Shown here: in pieces, positions 27,378-38,000 of the stretch
Numbering within the stretch: the stretch's first letter is position 1
How the letters are laid out: every line of letters starts with the position of its first letter
Origin: CAVTRI01 sp963737075
GTDB lineage: Bacteria > Actinomycetota > Acidimicrobiia > Acidimicrobiales > Palsa-688
DNA length: 64,000 nt
Direction: 5' to 3'
Assembly (NCBI GenBank): GCA_963737075.1
Contig: CAVTRI010000002.1
Span: forward strand, 1,116,001 to 1,180,000
The notes under the pieces: model-generated
What the model was told of the DNA's origin: nothing
The model's input: the letters and a program-made list of their open reading frames with translations, nothing else
The model's database searches: none
Program-made: the position numbers and the translations under genes

Positions 27378-28559
27378 TTACGCGTTCACGGTCTTGCGCG
27401 CCGCATCAAGCGCGGCCAGCGTGTCCGTCTTGCGGGTCGTGATCCCGATGGCGGGGGAGTACGGGTCCTGCATAGGATACGACGCATCGACCTGCAGCAC
27501 GCGCTTGTGTTGCGCGAGGCTGGTGTGGATGGCCTGCGAAGCCGGGTCCGGGCTGGTGATCGCGCCGGCGAGCAAGTCCATCTCCGCCTGGAGCTGCGCG
27601 TTGGTCCAGGCGAAGTTGCCATACGGGTCGGCCAGGTACATCAACGCTAAGTACACGAGCTGGTTGATGAGCGTGTCGTTGGGATATTCGGGCGACGTGG
27701 CAACCGCGCTGACGATCTGATCGGCCAGGCGTTGGTCGTTCGCGGTGGAGGTGCCGAGGGCCATCAGAAGGTGCAGTAGGAAGAAGTAGTCGTCCGCGCT
27801 CAGCGTCGTCGGCTCCAACAGCGCGGTTACCGCACTCGACTGCTCCTGCCAGAGCCCCGTGTTAATCAAGTTCTGCACGAACGTCTCGGAGTCGGTCCAG
27901 TTTCTGGGATCAAAGCGGGACTGCTCGAACTGCTGCACACTGCCCAGATCGGGGCTCGAGCCGCCGTAGCCTTTGCACATCGCCACGGTACTCGTGTTGC
28001 TACCGGGGGTCGCCACCACCGCCGTGTTGAGGGCGACCATGTTGGTGCTCAGAGCCTGGTAGAAGCTGTCGGGCGCGGCTGGTGGAAACCAGCCGGCCCC
28101 GTACGGCGTGCAGAAGAAGTCCGACCAGGGGTGTGTCTCTGGGACCTTGAAAGTTCCCCAGTCGATGTTAGGCGCCCTGCCGCCTCTTTGCCCCCAGTTG
28201 GTCGGGTATCCGTTCACGCAATTGCCGGGGTCATCGGGGGAGTTGCTATATGGATAGCACGATCCGACGTACTGGGCATACGCGTAAAGAACATACAGGC
28301 CAGCCGCGTTGATGCCGTAGCAGGTCTGCGTCTGCAGTAACGTGGCGAAGAGCTTGTCCATCCAGCCCTTGACCTTGGCGTTGGTGATGGGCTGATAGTG
28401 GTCATAGGCGAGCGAGTCGATCGCCCCGAAGAAGGCCCAGAACTGGGCCTGGGTGGGCGAGAGCTGGGCCGGGCCGACCGCGGATTGCGCCTGTATCAGG
28501 GCGCACAGAGCGCTCGAATCGGGACCGGTCAGAGTGAAATCATCCACCGTACTTGACAT
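27378..28559 (-). CDS. unrecognised 393-residue protein of the giant-protein cluster
   Basis: The frame is open to 28730, but MSSTVDDFTLTGPDSS at 28559 follows GAGGGCGAG and starts the credible protein. Mostly helical; contains QFWAFFGAIDSLAYDHY, GINAAGLYVLYAYAQYVG, a Cys/Gly/Pro-rich loop region (130-250) and a helical C-terminus with DDYFFLLHLLMALGTS. No signal peptide, no catalytic motif I know, none of the modules of its neighbours. It sits between them with gaps of 167 and 98 bp, so cotranscription is likely. Confidence 0.75.
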   Translation of the reverse strand: MSSTVDDFTLTGPDSSALCALIQAQSAVGPAQLSPTQAQFWAFFGAIDSLAYDHYQPITNAKVKGWMDKLFATLLQTQTCYGINAAGLYVLYAYAQYVGSCYPYSNSPDDPGNCVNGYPTNWGQRGGRAPNIDWGTFKVPETHPWSDFFCTPYGAGWFPPAAPDSFYQALSTNMVALNTAVVATPGSNTSTVAMCKGYGGSSPDLGSVQQFEQSRFDPRNWTDSETFVQNLINTGLWQEQSSAVTALLEPTTLSADDYFFLLHLLMALGTSTANDQRLADQIVSAVATSPEYPNDTLINQLVYLALMYLADPYGNFAWTNAQLQAEMDLLAGAITSPDPASQAIHTSLAQHKRVLQVDASYPMQDPYSPAIGITTRKTDTLAALDAARKTVNA

Positions 28560-28726
28560 CTCGCCCTCCCTCGGGATCGTTGACTCGGTGTTCAGGCGAC
28601 ACGCAGCGGCTCGTACGACACGTCGAGTCGCTGGTCGGCGGTCGCGTCGCGGGATTGAGATCGATTGGACGCGCGCCGGGCTGCTTGTGGCGCTCCCGAG
28701 CGTGTCTCCGTCACCTCGTCGGGCGC

Positions 28727-31700
28727 TCATGAGCCGCTAGGAGTCGAGGGGATCCACTGGCTGACCGTCGGCTCTGGCCGTCCACCAGGACCCTGCATCT
28801 GCTGGTAGTTCAGAGTGAAGACGGTGCGCCACTGGTCCACAGTCATGCGCGCGCCATTCACCTCGCCATTGTGGCTCGCGATGTCGGGATTAACCGGCGT
28901 ACCGTCGGGGTTGTAGACATCGAGGCGGTAGTCTGATGGATTCGCTCCGTCGTTGACGTAGGACAGCACGTAGATAAAGCCCTTGGACTCGACGGCCACG
29001 TCCAGGTACGTAACAACCTCGGCAGGTCCGTCCTTCAACGGCATGACCGAAGTCAGATTCTGGACGTGAAGGGTATTGTGTCCTAGCTCGGCGGTGACGT
29101 CGAAGCTGAGCGTGTTGGTCTTGTCCATAATGAGCCACTCGCTGTTCGCCGCCTTCACGAACGTCGTCGGCGTGAAGCAGCGGTAGACGTCGACTTCGTT
29201 CAGCCCTTCCCCGTTGAAGCGGATGTCGTAGTTGACCCCGCTGACAACGTCCTGCAATAGCCAGATGTTACCTGGGACAGTCTCCAGAATCGCGGCTCCC
29301 GGGGCTAGGGTGAGGGCGCTACTCTCGAACTGCGCCTGCAGATCCTGGGTGATCGTGCCGGCGCTCAGCACCGCAATGAAGCTTTCCGGCATGCTGAACA
29401 GGGGAGTCAGGAGGTAGCGCGGTTCGTACACGTTGGGACCGGCGTTGTTCACCGGCACGTTGATCTGCAGCGCCTGCAGCAGCGCGGTCGAGACGGTCCC
29501 GGAGTTCAGGTCGGCCGCGCAGCCGCTCGAGAGCGTGAACGCCAGCGGGGAAGCGAAGCACTGCACCGGATTGCCCTGGGTGTCGAAGGCTTGGATGCGG
29601 GCGTTGATCGCCTCTAGCACGAGGATGCGCCCATCGGCCGAGATCGTCAGCGCGACCGGGCCTCGCATTAGCCCCTCGCGCGTCCCGCTGCCGGAGAACG
29701 GCAGCCCCTGGGGGGCGTCGTGATCGTCTACGGCCGCCGGCGGCAGCTTCACGATCATCAGCTTGTCGTCCTCATAGCTGATGCCGACCGCGAACCCGTT
29801 GGGGTGGACGGCGATTGCGTTGAGGTTCGCGAGCCCGAACGCGCCCCAGCTTTGAGTCGCACCATAATCGAAGGTGCCGCTTCCATCGCCCAGGTCTACC
29901 AGGCGCAGACGGGACGCGCCGTCGATGCTGTAGGTGCGGGAATCGAGGTAGAAGTTGTTCGGACTGAACGTGGGCGCCGGAGAGCGGAACACAAAGATGA
30001 CGTCGACCTCCCGCCGCAGGTCGTATGCCGGTGGCTGATCGGAGTCTCCTATTTGCCACACGGCGCCGGGCTGCTTCACCGTCACCTGTGCTCCGTCGTC
30101 CAGGGGGAACCCCTCGTTCGCGAAGATCGCAGCGATGTCCGCGGGCACGTTCCCGCCGCCGTCCAACTCAGGCTGGTAGTTCGCAGCCGGTTGCAGCGGG
30201 AACAACCCGGCGGGCCCGAACTGATCGTAGCTGATGTCGGGCTGCAGCGAGAACCCGCACGTCGGGGCCAGCATCCCGTTTCCTGGCTCGGCGAGCGTAG
30301 AGATACTCTCGAACACGAACATGGCGCTGGATTCGTCGGTCGTGCCGTAGTCCTCGGGCAGGTTCTGATTCTGGGCCAGATAGCAATAACCGAGCTTGTA
30401 TGCCAGATTATTGAGCGTGACATCAACCAGCTGCTGCACGTCCTGATTCTGTAAGCTTGTCACCGTCTGCGGTGGCGCTGGCTCGGTGATGTTACCTACA
30501 GACAGCTCGTAGCCCACTATCTGGCCGTTGACCGTGATCGGTCTCTTTATGACGTCGTAGGTGATGCCCATCCCCTCGTCCACGACCTGCCATGAGCCGC
30601 CGCTGCTGGAAGCCACGATCGCTACGTCCGTCGAGAGGCGCACGCCGTTGGCCCAGAAAGCGTCTCGCACCACCGCCGGGGCGGGCCCGGGAACAAAGAA
30701 GGGCTCCAAGTCGTCGCTGATGCTGAACAGAGTCTTCTCCCAAACGTACGTGCGGCTCGGACCGTCGTAGTTGAGCTTCGCCTCGTGCGAATACGTGGTA
30801 GACGCGGTCAGGGGCACCAGCTGCTCGATGATCGATCCGACCTCGGTGCGAGAGTCCCCATCCGTCGGGACGGCGTCTATCCACCCGCTGACCCACTTTC
30901 CGCACAGCCAGTTCGATGCTGAGTAGATGTCAGCGACGATCTGAAACTGGAGGCGGGGCGCGGCGGGGAGGGCATCTTCTGTGGCTGTTGCGTACGTCAC
31001 GCTGATCGGCGCGTCCGCTTGGCCGGGCATGGGCCCCGTCTTCGTGAGGGTCGTCCCACCCTTGTACTGGACCATGATCACGTAGTGGTCGCTCACTTCC
31101 GGCCAGATGGGCTTCTGGGTCTTCGTCCCGTGCGTCGGGTCCGGGCTGACGATCACATTGAGCGTTATCGAGCGCTTCGCTTCGAGCGTGTACGTCGCAG
31201 GGCACAATCCCACCTCGACGCTGGTGGCGAGCATGTCCGCGATCGCAGACGCCACACTCGCGACGCGCAGGGCCCAGCCAACGAATGGCGCGTTCTCCGA
31301 CAATTCCATCATCGTGGTGTATCCGGTGATCTTCAGGGCGAGCGCCTGAAGAAGGGAGGAGAAAATGATCCCCACCACGAACTGCGCGGCTGGGATCAGC
31401 GTCTGTTCCACTCCGAGGTACTTGGTCCCAAGCTCCAGCATGTAGGCAAACGGGCCAATCGCAACGGCGACGAGCTTGAAGACATTCTCCGCCTTGTCAA
31501 AGAACTCCATGTACCACTTCGTCGACTGCACGCCGACGGACAGCACGCTAAGCACCGAGGGGATGCCGTAGCTCACGACACAGGTGTAGATCAAGCCGAC
31601 CTTATCGACGTCCAAGTCCCAATCGCCATTGCCCAGCCCCCCGATGAGGATGTTGGCGCCCGCGGCGTCGGTGGGGACCACGAAGGAAATGGACGTCTCA

Positions 31701-33013
31701 GGCGCCCATACGGGAGCCCCGAAGAAGACGCTGCCGGCGCCGATGTATTGGAGGTACCACTTAGTTGAGTTGGGCTCCAACCAATTGCGGAGGTTGGTGG
31801 ACACGCTCGACAGACGGTCCTGCCAGCCTGTCGGATCGCTAATCGGCCGATCGCTGGGGTCGAGAAACTGAACGTAGGCACCAAGGCCTCGGTTGGGCCA
31901 GTTCTTGACGTTGAAGCTCAACGTATTACTCGTGCTGTCGAACTGGATCGAGTTCTGGTCCAGGTCCAGCCCGTAGTGTGAGCTCTTATTGACAATCGTC
32001 CAGTCGGTCGTGGGGAGCCCAGCAGACACGGCCGTCGCGGCAGTCGCCGTGGGCCCGGGCGCGACGTGCGTGCGGGAGAGTTGCGTGACGCCGTGTTGGG
32101 TCGACCACTGCTGGCCTTTCAGCCACGGGCACTGCTTCACCGTCTTTCCGATTGTCTGAACCGCCGGCTTCAGCACGCTGTTGAGGTCGTCCGACAGCCT
32201 GTGCTGGGGGATCACGCTCACCGTCTTGCCGTTGACCGTCGTGGTCGGCCACACGACCGGCTGGCCGTCCTTGTCGGTCAAGTTAGGGTCTGGCTGCATG
32301 ACGTTACCGGCCGGATCCACCACGTGCGTGTTCTCGTACCATGGGTCCTCGCCCTCCGCCGGGTGCGTCGACAAATACTGCCAGACGTCGGCGAAGTTAG
32401 AATCGGTGACAACCAGTTTCTGGGCGATTCGATAGTGCAGATCGGGCGCCAGGGTACCGATTTCCGGGTGCTGCATAATTATCGTCAGCGCGGTGCTGAT
32501 ATAGTTGATGAAATTCGACGCATCGACATGGAGCTCCTCAGGATCGCTGGCATCGTCGACTTCGTGCACACCGTAATTGCTAAGCATCCCCGGAACCCCC
32601 AAACCGCCGTCGCGGCTCATCGCGCGTACGCAGCGCCGCACGTACTCACTCGGCACGTGCTGGAAGACGACTGCGATCTCGTCCGACACCGTCCCGCGAC
32701 GGCTGGACGGGTACCCGACCCAATGAAAGCCGACAGCATCCGCCGGCAGCTCGACGTCCTCGGCGTAGTGCGTTATGCGCTCGCGCTGGCCGCCGGGCAA
32801 AGCCGCGAGCGCTCGATTTTGCCGAACGTGACGCCGCCGCGTCTCTTCATCGTGCCGCTTAAGTAGCCTCCGTTTGCCGAGCGTTTTCAGCGTAAACTCT
32901 TGATGTACGCCCAGATGGGTCAGGTGACTTAGATCGAAGTGCAGTGTTACCGTCTCCACCTGTCGCACCACAGTCGGCCCTACCTCAGCTATGACAAGTT
33001 CGCCCGCCACCAC
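28727..33013 (-). CDS. giant 1428-residue protein with hydrophobic core region, NHL-like segment and three FxxxG/WxVxD modules
   Basis: GTG 33013 start. Order: charged N-terminus (1-110); globular region with EELHVDASNFINYISTALT; beta-rich part with STKWYLQYIGAG; a ~95-residue hydrophobic stretch (about 510-605: LVAVAIGPFAYMLELG, AAQFVVGIIFSSLLQALALK, WALRVASVASAIADML); beta-rich middle; modules at about 785-830 (FWANGVRLST...WQVVD...YDV), 960-1005 (FANEGFPLDD...WQIGD...YDL) and 1220-1270 (FESSALTLAP...WLLQD...YDI); between the last two an NHL/beta-propeller-like segment (MRGPVALTISADGRILVLEA). No signal peptide. The hydrophobic run could be membrane-inserting. Frame is intact over 4.3 kb, unlike many neighbours. 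Family and function unknown. Confidence 0.85.
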   Translation of the reverse strand: MVAGELVIAEVGPTVVRQVETVTLHFDLSHLTHLGVHQEFTLKTLGKRRLLKRHDEETRRRHVRQNRALAALPGGQRERITHYAEDVELPADAVGFHWVGYPSSRRGTVSDEIAVVFQHVPSEYVRRCVRAMSRDGGLGVPGMLSNYGVHEVDDASDPEELHVDASNFINYISTALTIIMQHPEIGTLAPDLHYRIAQKLVVTDSNFADVWQYLSTHPAEGEDPWYENTHVVDPAGNVMQPDPNLTDKDGQPVVWPTTTVNGKTVSVIPQHRLSDDLNSVLKPAVQTIGKTVKQCPWLKGQQWSTQHGVTQLSRTHVAPGPTATAATAVSAGLPTTDWTIVNKSSHYGLDLDQNSIQFDSTSNTLSFNVKNWPNRGLGAYVQFLDPSDRPISDPTGWQDRLSSVSTNLRNWLEPNSTKWYLQYIGAGSVFFGAPVWAPETSISFVVPTDAAGANILIGGLGNGDWDLDVDKVGLIYTCVVSYGIPSVLSVLSVGVQSTKWYMEFFDKAENVFKLVAVAIGPFAYMLELGTKYLGVEQTLIPAAQFVVGIIFSSLLQALALKITGYTTMMELSENAPFVGWALRVASVASAIADMLATSVEVGLCPATYTLEAKRSITLNVIVSPDPTHGTKTQKPIWPEVSDHYVIMVQYKGGTTLTKTGPMPGQADAPISVTYATATEDALPAAPRLQFQIVADIYSASNWLCGKWVSGWIDAVPTDGDSRTEVGSIIEQLVPLTASTTYSHEAKLNYDGPSRTYVWEKTLFSISDDLEPFFVPGPAPAVVRDAFWANGVRLSTDVAIVASSSGGSWQVVDEGMGITYDVIKRPITVNGQIVGYELSVGNITEPAPPQTVTSLQNQDVQQLVDVTLNNLAYKLGYCYLAQNQNLPEDYGTTDESSAMFVFESISTLAEPGNGMLAPTCGFSLQPDISYDQFGPAGLFPLQPAANYQPELDGGGNVPADIAAIFANEGFPLDDGAQVTVKQPGAVWQIGDSDQPPAYDLRREVDVIFVFRSPAPTFSPNNFYLDSRTYSIDGASRLRLVDLGDGSGTFDYGATQSWGAFGLANLNAIAVHPNGFAVGISYEDDKLMIVKLPPAAVDDHDAPQGLPFSGSGTREGLMRGPVALTISADGRILVLEAINARIQAFDTQGNPVQCFASPLAFTLSSGCAADLNSGTVSTALLQALQINVPVNNAGPNVYEPRYLLTPLFSMPESFIAVLSAGTITQDLQAQFESSALTLAPGAAILETVPGNIWLLQDVVSGVNYDIRFNGEGLNEVDVYRCFTPTTFVKAANSEWLIMDKTNTLSFDVTAELGHNTLHVQNLTSVMPLKDGPAEVVTYLDVAVESKGFIYVLSYVNDGANPSDYRLDVYNPDGTPVNPDIASHNGEVNGARMTVDQWRTVFTLNYQQMQGPGGRPEPTVSQWIPSTPSGS

Positions 33014-33564
33014 TCATCGCGTGCCGGACCCAGCAAAGACCCTCACCCCGGTGGCGTCATAATGTACCCGATTGCAACGTCCGAGGCAGACCCCACCGAC
33101 GATGAGCAAAACGACCCAGCGATCGAGGCAAAACTACTCCGTAGCGCCCAGATCTGTCAAGCAGCGGCATCCGAAGCCGGCTTCTCTAGGCGGGCCTCGC
33201 CCGCGAGGTGCGCGGCATGCGGCGGGCGGTGCGTTCGCCTGGGAGGTCGTCAGTCGAGGGGTGGGAAGGCGTGGCCCCGGAGTATCGGAGGAGAGGGCGC
33301 CGGTCTACGCCGTCGACGGGCGGGCACGGACAGCTCCGGCACATTACGCGTGATGAGTGATATTACTAAGCCCGAATCCACCGATTAGCCACCGGAGATG
33401 ATCGTTCTGGGGTGGGCGGTGATGTATAGCGGGTGTGTCGACCGGTGGAAAAGGTGTGAATCGCTGGCGGGGATGGGCAGGAGCGCGTTGAGCAACGCGA
33501 TGTGGCGGCGGCTGGTTGTCGTCGACGCTGCTGGGGCGGGCGTCGTTCCTGCTGGTGGGCTTAG
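33014..33564. other. 550-bp stretch without a confident gene
   Basis: The promoter of the giant-protein cluster should lie here. A plus-strand ATG at 33062 opens a short low-complexity frame; nothing is recognised. Confidence 0.35.
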
Positions 33565-34712
33565 GTGACCAAGACGATGGCGCGCAGTGTTCGAGGACGG
33601 TGTACAACGGGTCTGTGGCGACGGGTCGCGGCCGAGGGGACCGGGTTCCGGTTCGCCTCCCAGGTCGGCTTCGGGGCCGATCTCCGCTGGGCGGCTACCG
33701 GCCAGCGGCTGCTGGTGTTCGGCCTGGCGGGAGCGCCGCTCGGCCAGGCGACGGGCGGGACGGGATCAGGCCCGCCGGTGAGCGGCGCCCTGGTGGTCGA
33801 TGGGGCGCAGGAGTCGCTGCCCGCGGTGGGGAGCACCGACGGCGGCCCGATCTACCTTCTGGCGTCGGTTCCCGCCAACGCATAGATGTCGAGGTGGAGC
33901 TGACGGCGGGGGGCTTCGCGCAGACCTTCTCGTTCAGCGCCGACGCCCGTCAGGGGCCGCAGCCGCTCGTGTTGTACCGAACCGAGCACGGCTGGGAGGC
34001 CACCGAGCACGTGGGCCAGACGGTGACGCGTGGCCACCCTTGATCCCAACGAGGGAATACCGAACGCCGTATTGGACGTGGGCGTGACCGCGGCGACGTT
34101 GACGTGGTTCGGCCCCGGCGGCGCGTCGGACACGCCAGGCGATCCGTCCCAGGCGTGGCTGGTGCTGGACGCGTCCACCCGGCCGCATGCGCCGGGCGGG
34201 TTGACGTGCGGGAACGAGTTGCAGTACCTGTCCACCCTGGGCGCCTCCCAGGTGACCCGGCCCCCGCCGGGTGGTCCGCCGATCCCGGCCACAGTATCGG
34301 GAGCGACCGGCGCTGTGGGTGACTCGGGGAGCATATTCGACGGCACTACTACTGGAGGGTGCCGGCGTCGCTGAGCTCGGCAATGGTGGCCGTGACGCCG
34401 GGAACGATCCAGGCGCAGAGCACCTATCTCGCCAGCCGCCAGTCGATCGCGGCGGCCGGGCCGGCGTCGTTCCCGCTCGAGTTCGGCGCCCCGTACACGC
34501 CGCCCCCGCCTCCGGCCAGCCCGCCACCGACCGCTGGCACGAAGCAACAGGTCGCGATGGGCCCGGCTTCCGGCCGCGCCAACGACCCCGGCGGGTCGGG
34601 ATCGAACCCCGCCGGCGGCTTCCCCACTGCGGCGGTCGTCGGCGGGTGGATGCCGCCAGATGCTTCGGCCTGGTCGCTGGTCATACGGCGAAGCTCTGCC
34701 GCCGTCTGGTAG
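33565..34712 (+). CDS. hypothetical protein, three frameshifts
   Basis: Four frame segments read as one protein: FRFASQVGFGADLRWAATGQ ... GGPIYLLASVPAN (to ~33885), IDVEVELTAGGFAQTFSFSA ... VGQTVTR (to ~34030), ATLDPNEGIPNAVLDVGVTA ... GNELQYLSTLGA (to ~34340), then YYWRVPASLSSAMVAVTPGT and a Pro-rich stretch to 34712. About 380 residues when joined, beta-rich with a proline-rich C-terminal part, no signal peptide or membrane segment obvious. I do not recognise it. Frame changes near 33880, 34030 and 34340. Confidence 0.5.
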
Positions 34713-35096
34713 ATTGCCGCGGAGCCGAGGTCGGGGAGGGGGCCGGACAGGATCGCCGCTAGCTGTTCGGCCGCCGACGTCGCGTTCGAGCGGTACCGGG
34801 GAAGTGCCTGCGAAGAAGCCATGCAGGCACCGTGAGGCCACCGGTACTGACATCACCATGCCGCCGGGCTGCCGTTTGTCTGACATTTCGCGCTCTGTCG
34901 CTGGCGCCGGCAAAGACGGGGCATCCACCGTCGCCGGGGAAGCGTTGGTTAGTGTCGCCGCGCACTGGCGGAAGTGGTGGCCGTTGACGTAAGGCCCGTC
35001 ACCCTGCTGCGGGCCCTCATGCGCTCGGATTCAGCTGGCCTGACGACCAGCCACCCAGCGACTACGACGGTGTTGCTGTCTCCTTAGGCTGACGCC
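34713..35096. other. gap between convergent genes
   Basis: No gene recognised; contains the hairpin at 34993-35015. Confidence 0.35.
34993..35015 (-). terminator. hairpin downstream of the glutamate dehydrogenase gene
   Basis: GGCCCG, 11-nt loop, CGGGCC; 6-bp GC stem between convergent genes, no U-run. It could serve either strand. Confidence 0.3.
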
Positions 35097-38000
35097 TCAA
35101 CTGAGCGCCGCGCTTCGAGGGACAAGGTCGCGGACGTCTCGAAGCGCGACGGACAACGTGGCGAGGCTCTCGATGCCGGCCGCTTCGATGTCGTCGACGA
35201 CAACCAGATAGCGGCGGACGGAACCTGCGTTGTGCTCGATCCAGGCGTCCACCGATGCGCGGGCCTGGGCGGGCACGATCGTCGCCGGACCACCGGTGGC
35301 CTCTTCCAGCACGCGAGCCGTCAGAGCTTGGTGTTGTGGTACAGGTCGTCGCGAAGGGCTTGACGGGCGAGGGCATGCCAACGATCTGGACGGGGTAGTT
35401 CCGTAATCCGGTACCGGAGCCAGTCGAGCCGCAGGACGTCGCCAAGCAGGAAATGGATCGCAGCGACCTCTTCGGTCGGCCGCTGCAACGACGACGCGAC
35501 CTCGACGATGTCGAGCCCTGAGAACAGGTCGTCCAGCCCCGCCGCCGTCGCCGCCAACGGCTCGGGCACGCCGGCCGCAACGAGGTCGGCCGCGGACTGC
35601 AGGAGGCTGTCGCGGTCGCTGCCCTGGACGAACTCGGGCAGGTTCGCGGCCAACGCGGCGATCCCATGGCCGAAGAAGTCGATCGTGCGCTGGATATCCA
35701 GTGGGGAGCGCCGGTTGCGAAGCAGCCACCGGGTCGCCCGCTCCGCCAGCTTGCGCCCTTCGAGCCGCAACGCCACCTCGGTGGCGGCGCTGATGCAGGA
35801 CTGGCTGGCTTCGATGTCGGCGTACAGCCGGCTCAGGCCGAACGACTCCCACGCGGCCAGGTGGGCCCTCACGATGTCGGCGGTCGTCGCCCCCGTCTCT
35901 TGCCCGATCCGGTACAGGAAGGATGTGCCGGCCCGATTGACCGTGCTGTTGGCCAGGCTGGTGGAGACGATCTCCCGCCGCAGGGGGTGCCGCGTCAGGT
36001 GGTCGGCGAAGCGCTCGCGGAGCAAGGTCGGAAAGTATGCAGCCAGGTGGCGGCTCACGTGCGGTTCGTCCGGCAGGTCAGAGCTGCGTAGGTCCTCGTC
36101 CGCCAGGATCTTGGCGCAGGCGAGCAGTACGGCCAGTTCCGGCGTCGTCAGCCCCTGATCGGCAGCCATGCGTTCTTCGATCTGGTCGTCGCCGGGTAAG
36201 CCTTTGAGGCGGCGGTCGAGCTTCCCGGCTTGCTCAAGAAGCCGCATATAGCCGGCGTGCACGTCGAGCATGCTGGCCGCCTCCGCTTTGGCATTGGCCA
36301 ACGCCCGCGTTTGCTCGATGTTGTCGCGCAGGACCAGTTCCCCGACCTCGTCGGTCATCTCCACGAGGAGCCGGTCGCGCTGCTTCGCTGTGAGGTCGCC
36401 GTCCACCACCACCCGGTCCAGCAGCACCTTGATGTTGACCTCGTGGTCCGAGCAGTCCACACCGGCCGAGTTGTCGATGGCGTCGGTGTTGATGAGCCCG
36501 CCGCCCAGGGCGTACTCGACCCTCGCCAGCTGGGTGACACCAAGGTTGCCGCCCTCCCCCACCACCCGGCACCGCAACTGGCTGGCGTTCACCCGCACGG
36601 CGTCGTTGGTCCGGTCCCCGGCGTCGGCGTGTGTTTCGGTGGACGCTTTTACGTACGTCCCGATGCCCCCATTCCACAGCAGGTCCACCGGCGCCAGCAG
36701 CAGCGCCCGGATCAGCTGGGTGGGGGTCATCGACGTCTCCTCCACGCCCAACCGGCGGCCCAGTTCGGGGGAGATCGGGACTGACTTCGCACTCCGAGGG
36801 AAGACCCCACCGCCGGGGGAGAGGATGCTGCGGTCGTAGTCCGCCCATGACGAACGGGGCAACGCGAACAGCCGGGCTCGTTCCTCGAGGCCGGCGGCGG
36901 GATCGGGGTCCGGGTCGTCGAACACGTGGCGATGGTCGAACGCGCCCACGAGCCGGATGTGGCGGGACAGGAGCATGCCGTTCCCGAACACGTCACCGGA
37001 CATGTCGCCGATGCCGACCACGGTAAACGGCATCGTCTGCACGTCGACGCCGAATGACCTGAAGTGGCTGCGAACCGGCTCCCAGGCTCCCCTCGCGGCG
37101 ATGCCCATCCGCTTGTGGTCGTATCCCGACGAGCCGCCGGACGCGAACGCATCCCCGAGCCAGAAGCCGCGCTCGGCGGAAATGGCGTTGGCGATGTCGG
37201 AGAACGCCGCCGTCCCTTTGTCGGCCGCCACCACCAAGTAGGGGTCGTCGCCGTCGTAGCGGACGACATCAGGGGGAGCAACAACAGCACCTTCGACGAG
37301 GTTGTCCGTCAGGTCGAGCAGGTGCGCCTTCATCAGACCGTGGACCTCGGTGCGGAAATCCTCCCGCCGGTCGGACCACCGGATCCCTCCGCGAGCAACC
37401 CTGGCGCCCCGAAGGTGAACGGCCTCCGTGCGTGGCGAGTACACGAACACCTCGTACGCGGGGCGCGGCAACGGCAGGTCGGGATATCGGGCCGGGTCCA
37501 GCTTGAACACCAGCTCGTCCCGCTCGCCCTGGAAGTACGTCGTGCGCAGCATGGCTCCGATCAAGCTGAGGAACGAACGCAGAATCCGGTCCTCGTCGAG
37601 GCTCTCCACTGCGTCAAGTGCAGCTTCGATCTCGCGCGTCAACTGCGGCATAGCCGTCCCGGCGACGGATTGCCGGCCCGGATCGAAGCGGGCCTCGAAC
37701 AATTGGACGAGCTGCCGGGCAATGTCAGGGTTGTGGGCCAAGGCGTTCTCCATATACGCCTGGCTGAAGGTGGTGCCCGTCTGGCGCAGGTACTTGCACA
37801 TCGCCCGCAGGACGAGAACCTCCCGCCAGTTCAGCCCGGCGAAAAGCACGAGACGGTTGAGCCCGCCGTCGCCGTAGCCCACGATCAGCCCGAAGTCGTA
37901 GATCCACACAGCCTCACCCTCGAGCGGGAGCACCTGGTAGGGGTGCTCGTCGACGACCTCTACCCCCGTGTTCTCCAGGACCGGAAGGATGTCCGACAGC

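Noticed and set aside
34590..34625. Second tRNA T-arm-like sequence on the minus strand
   Set aside because: It lies within a proline-rich coding stretch and lacks the rest of a cloverleaf.
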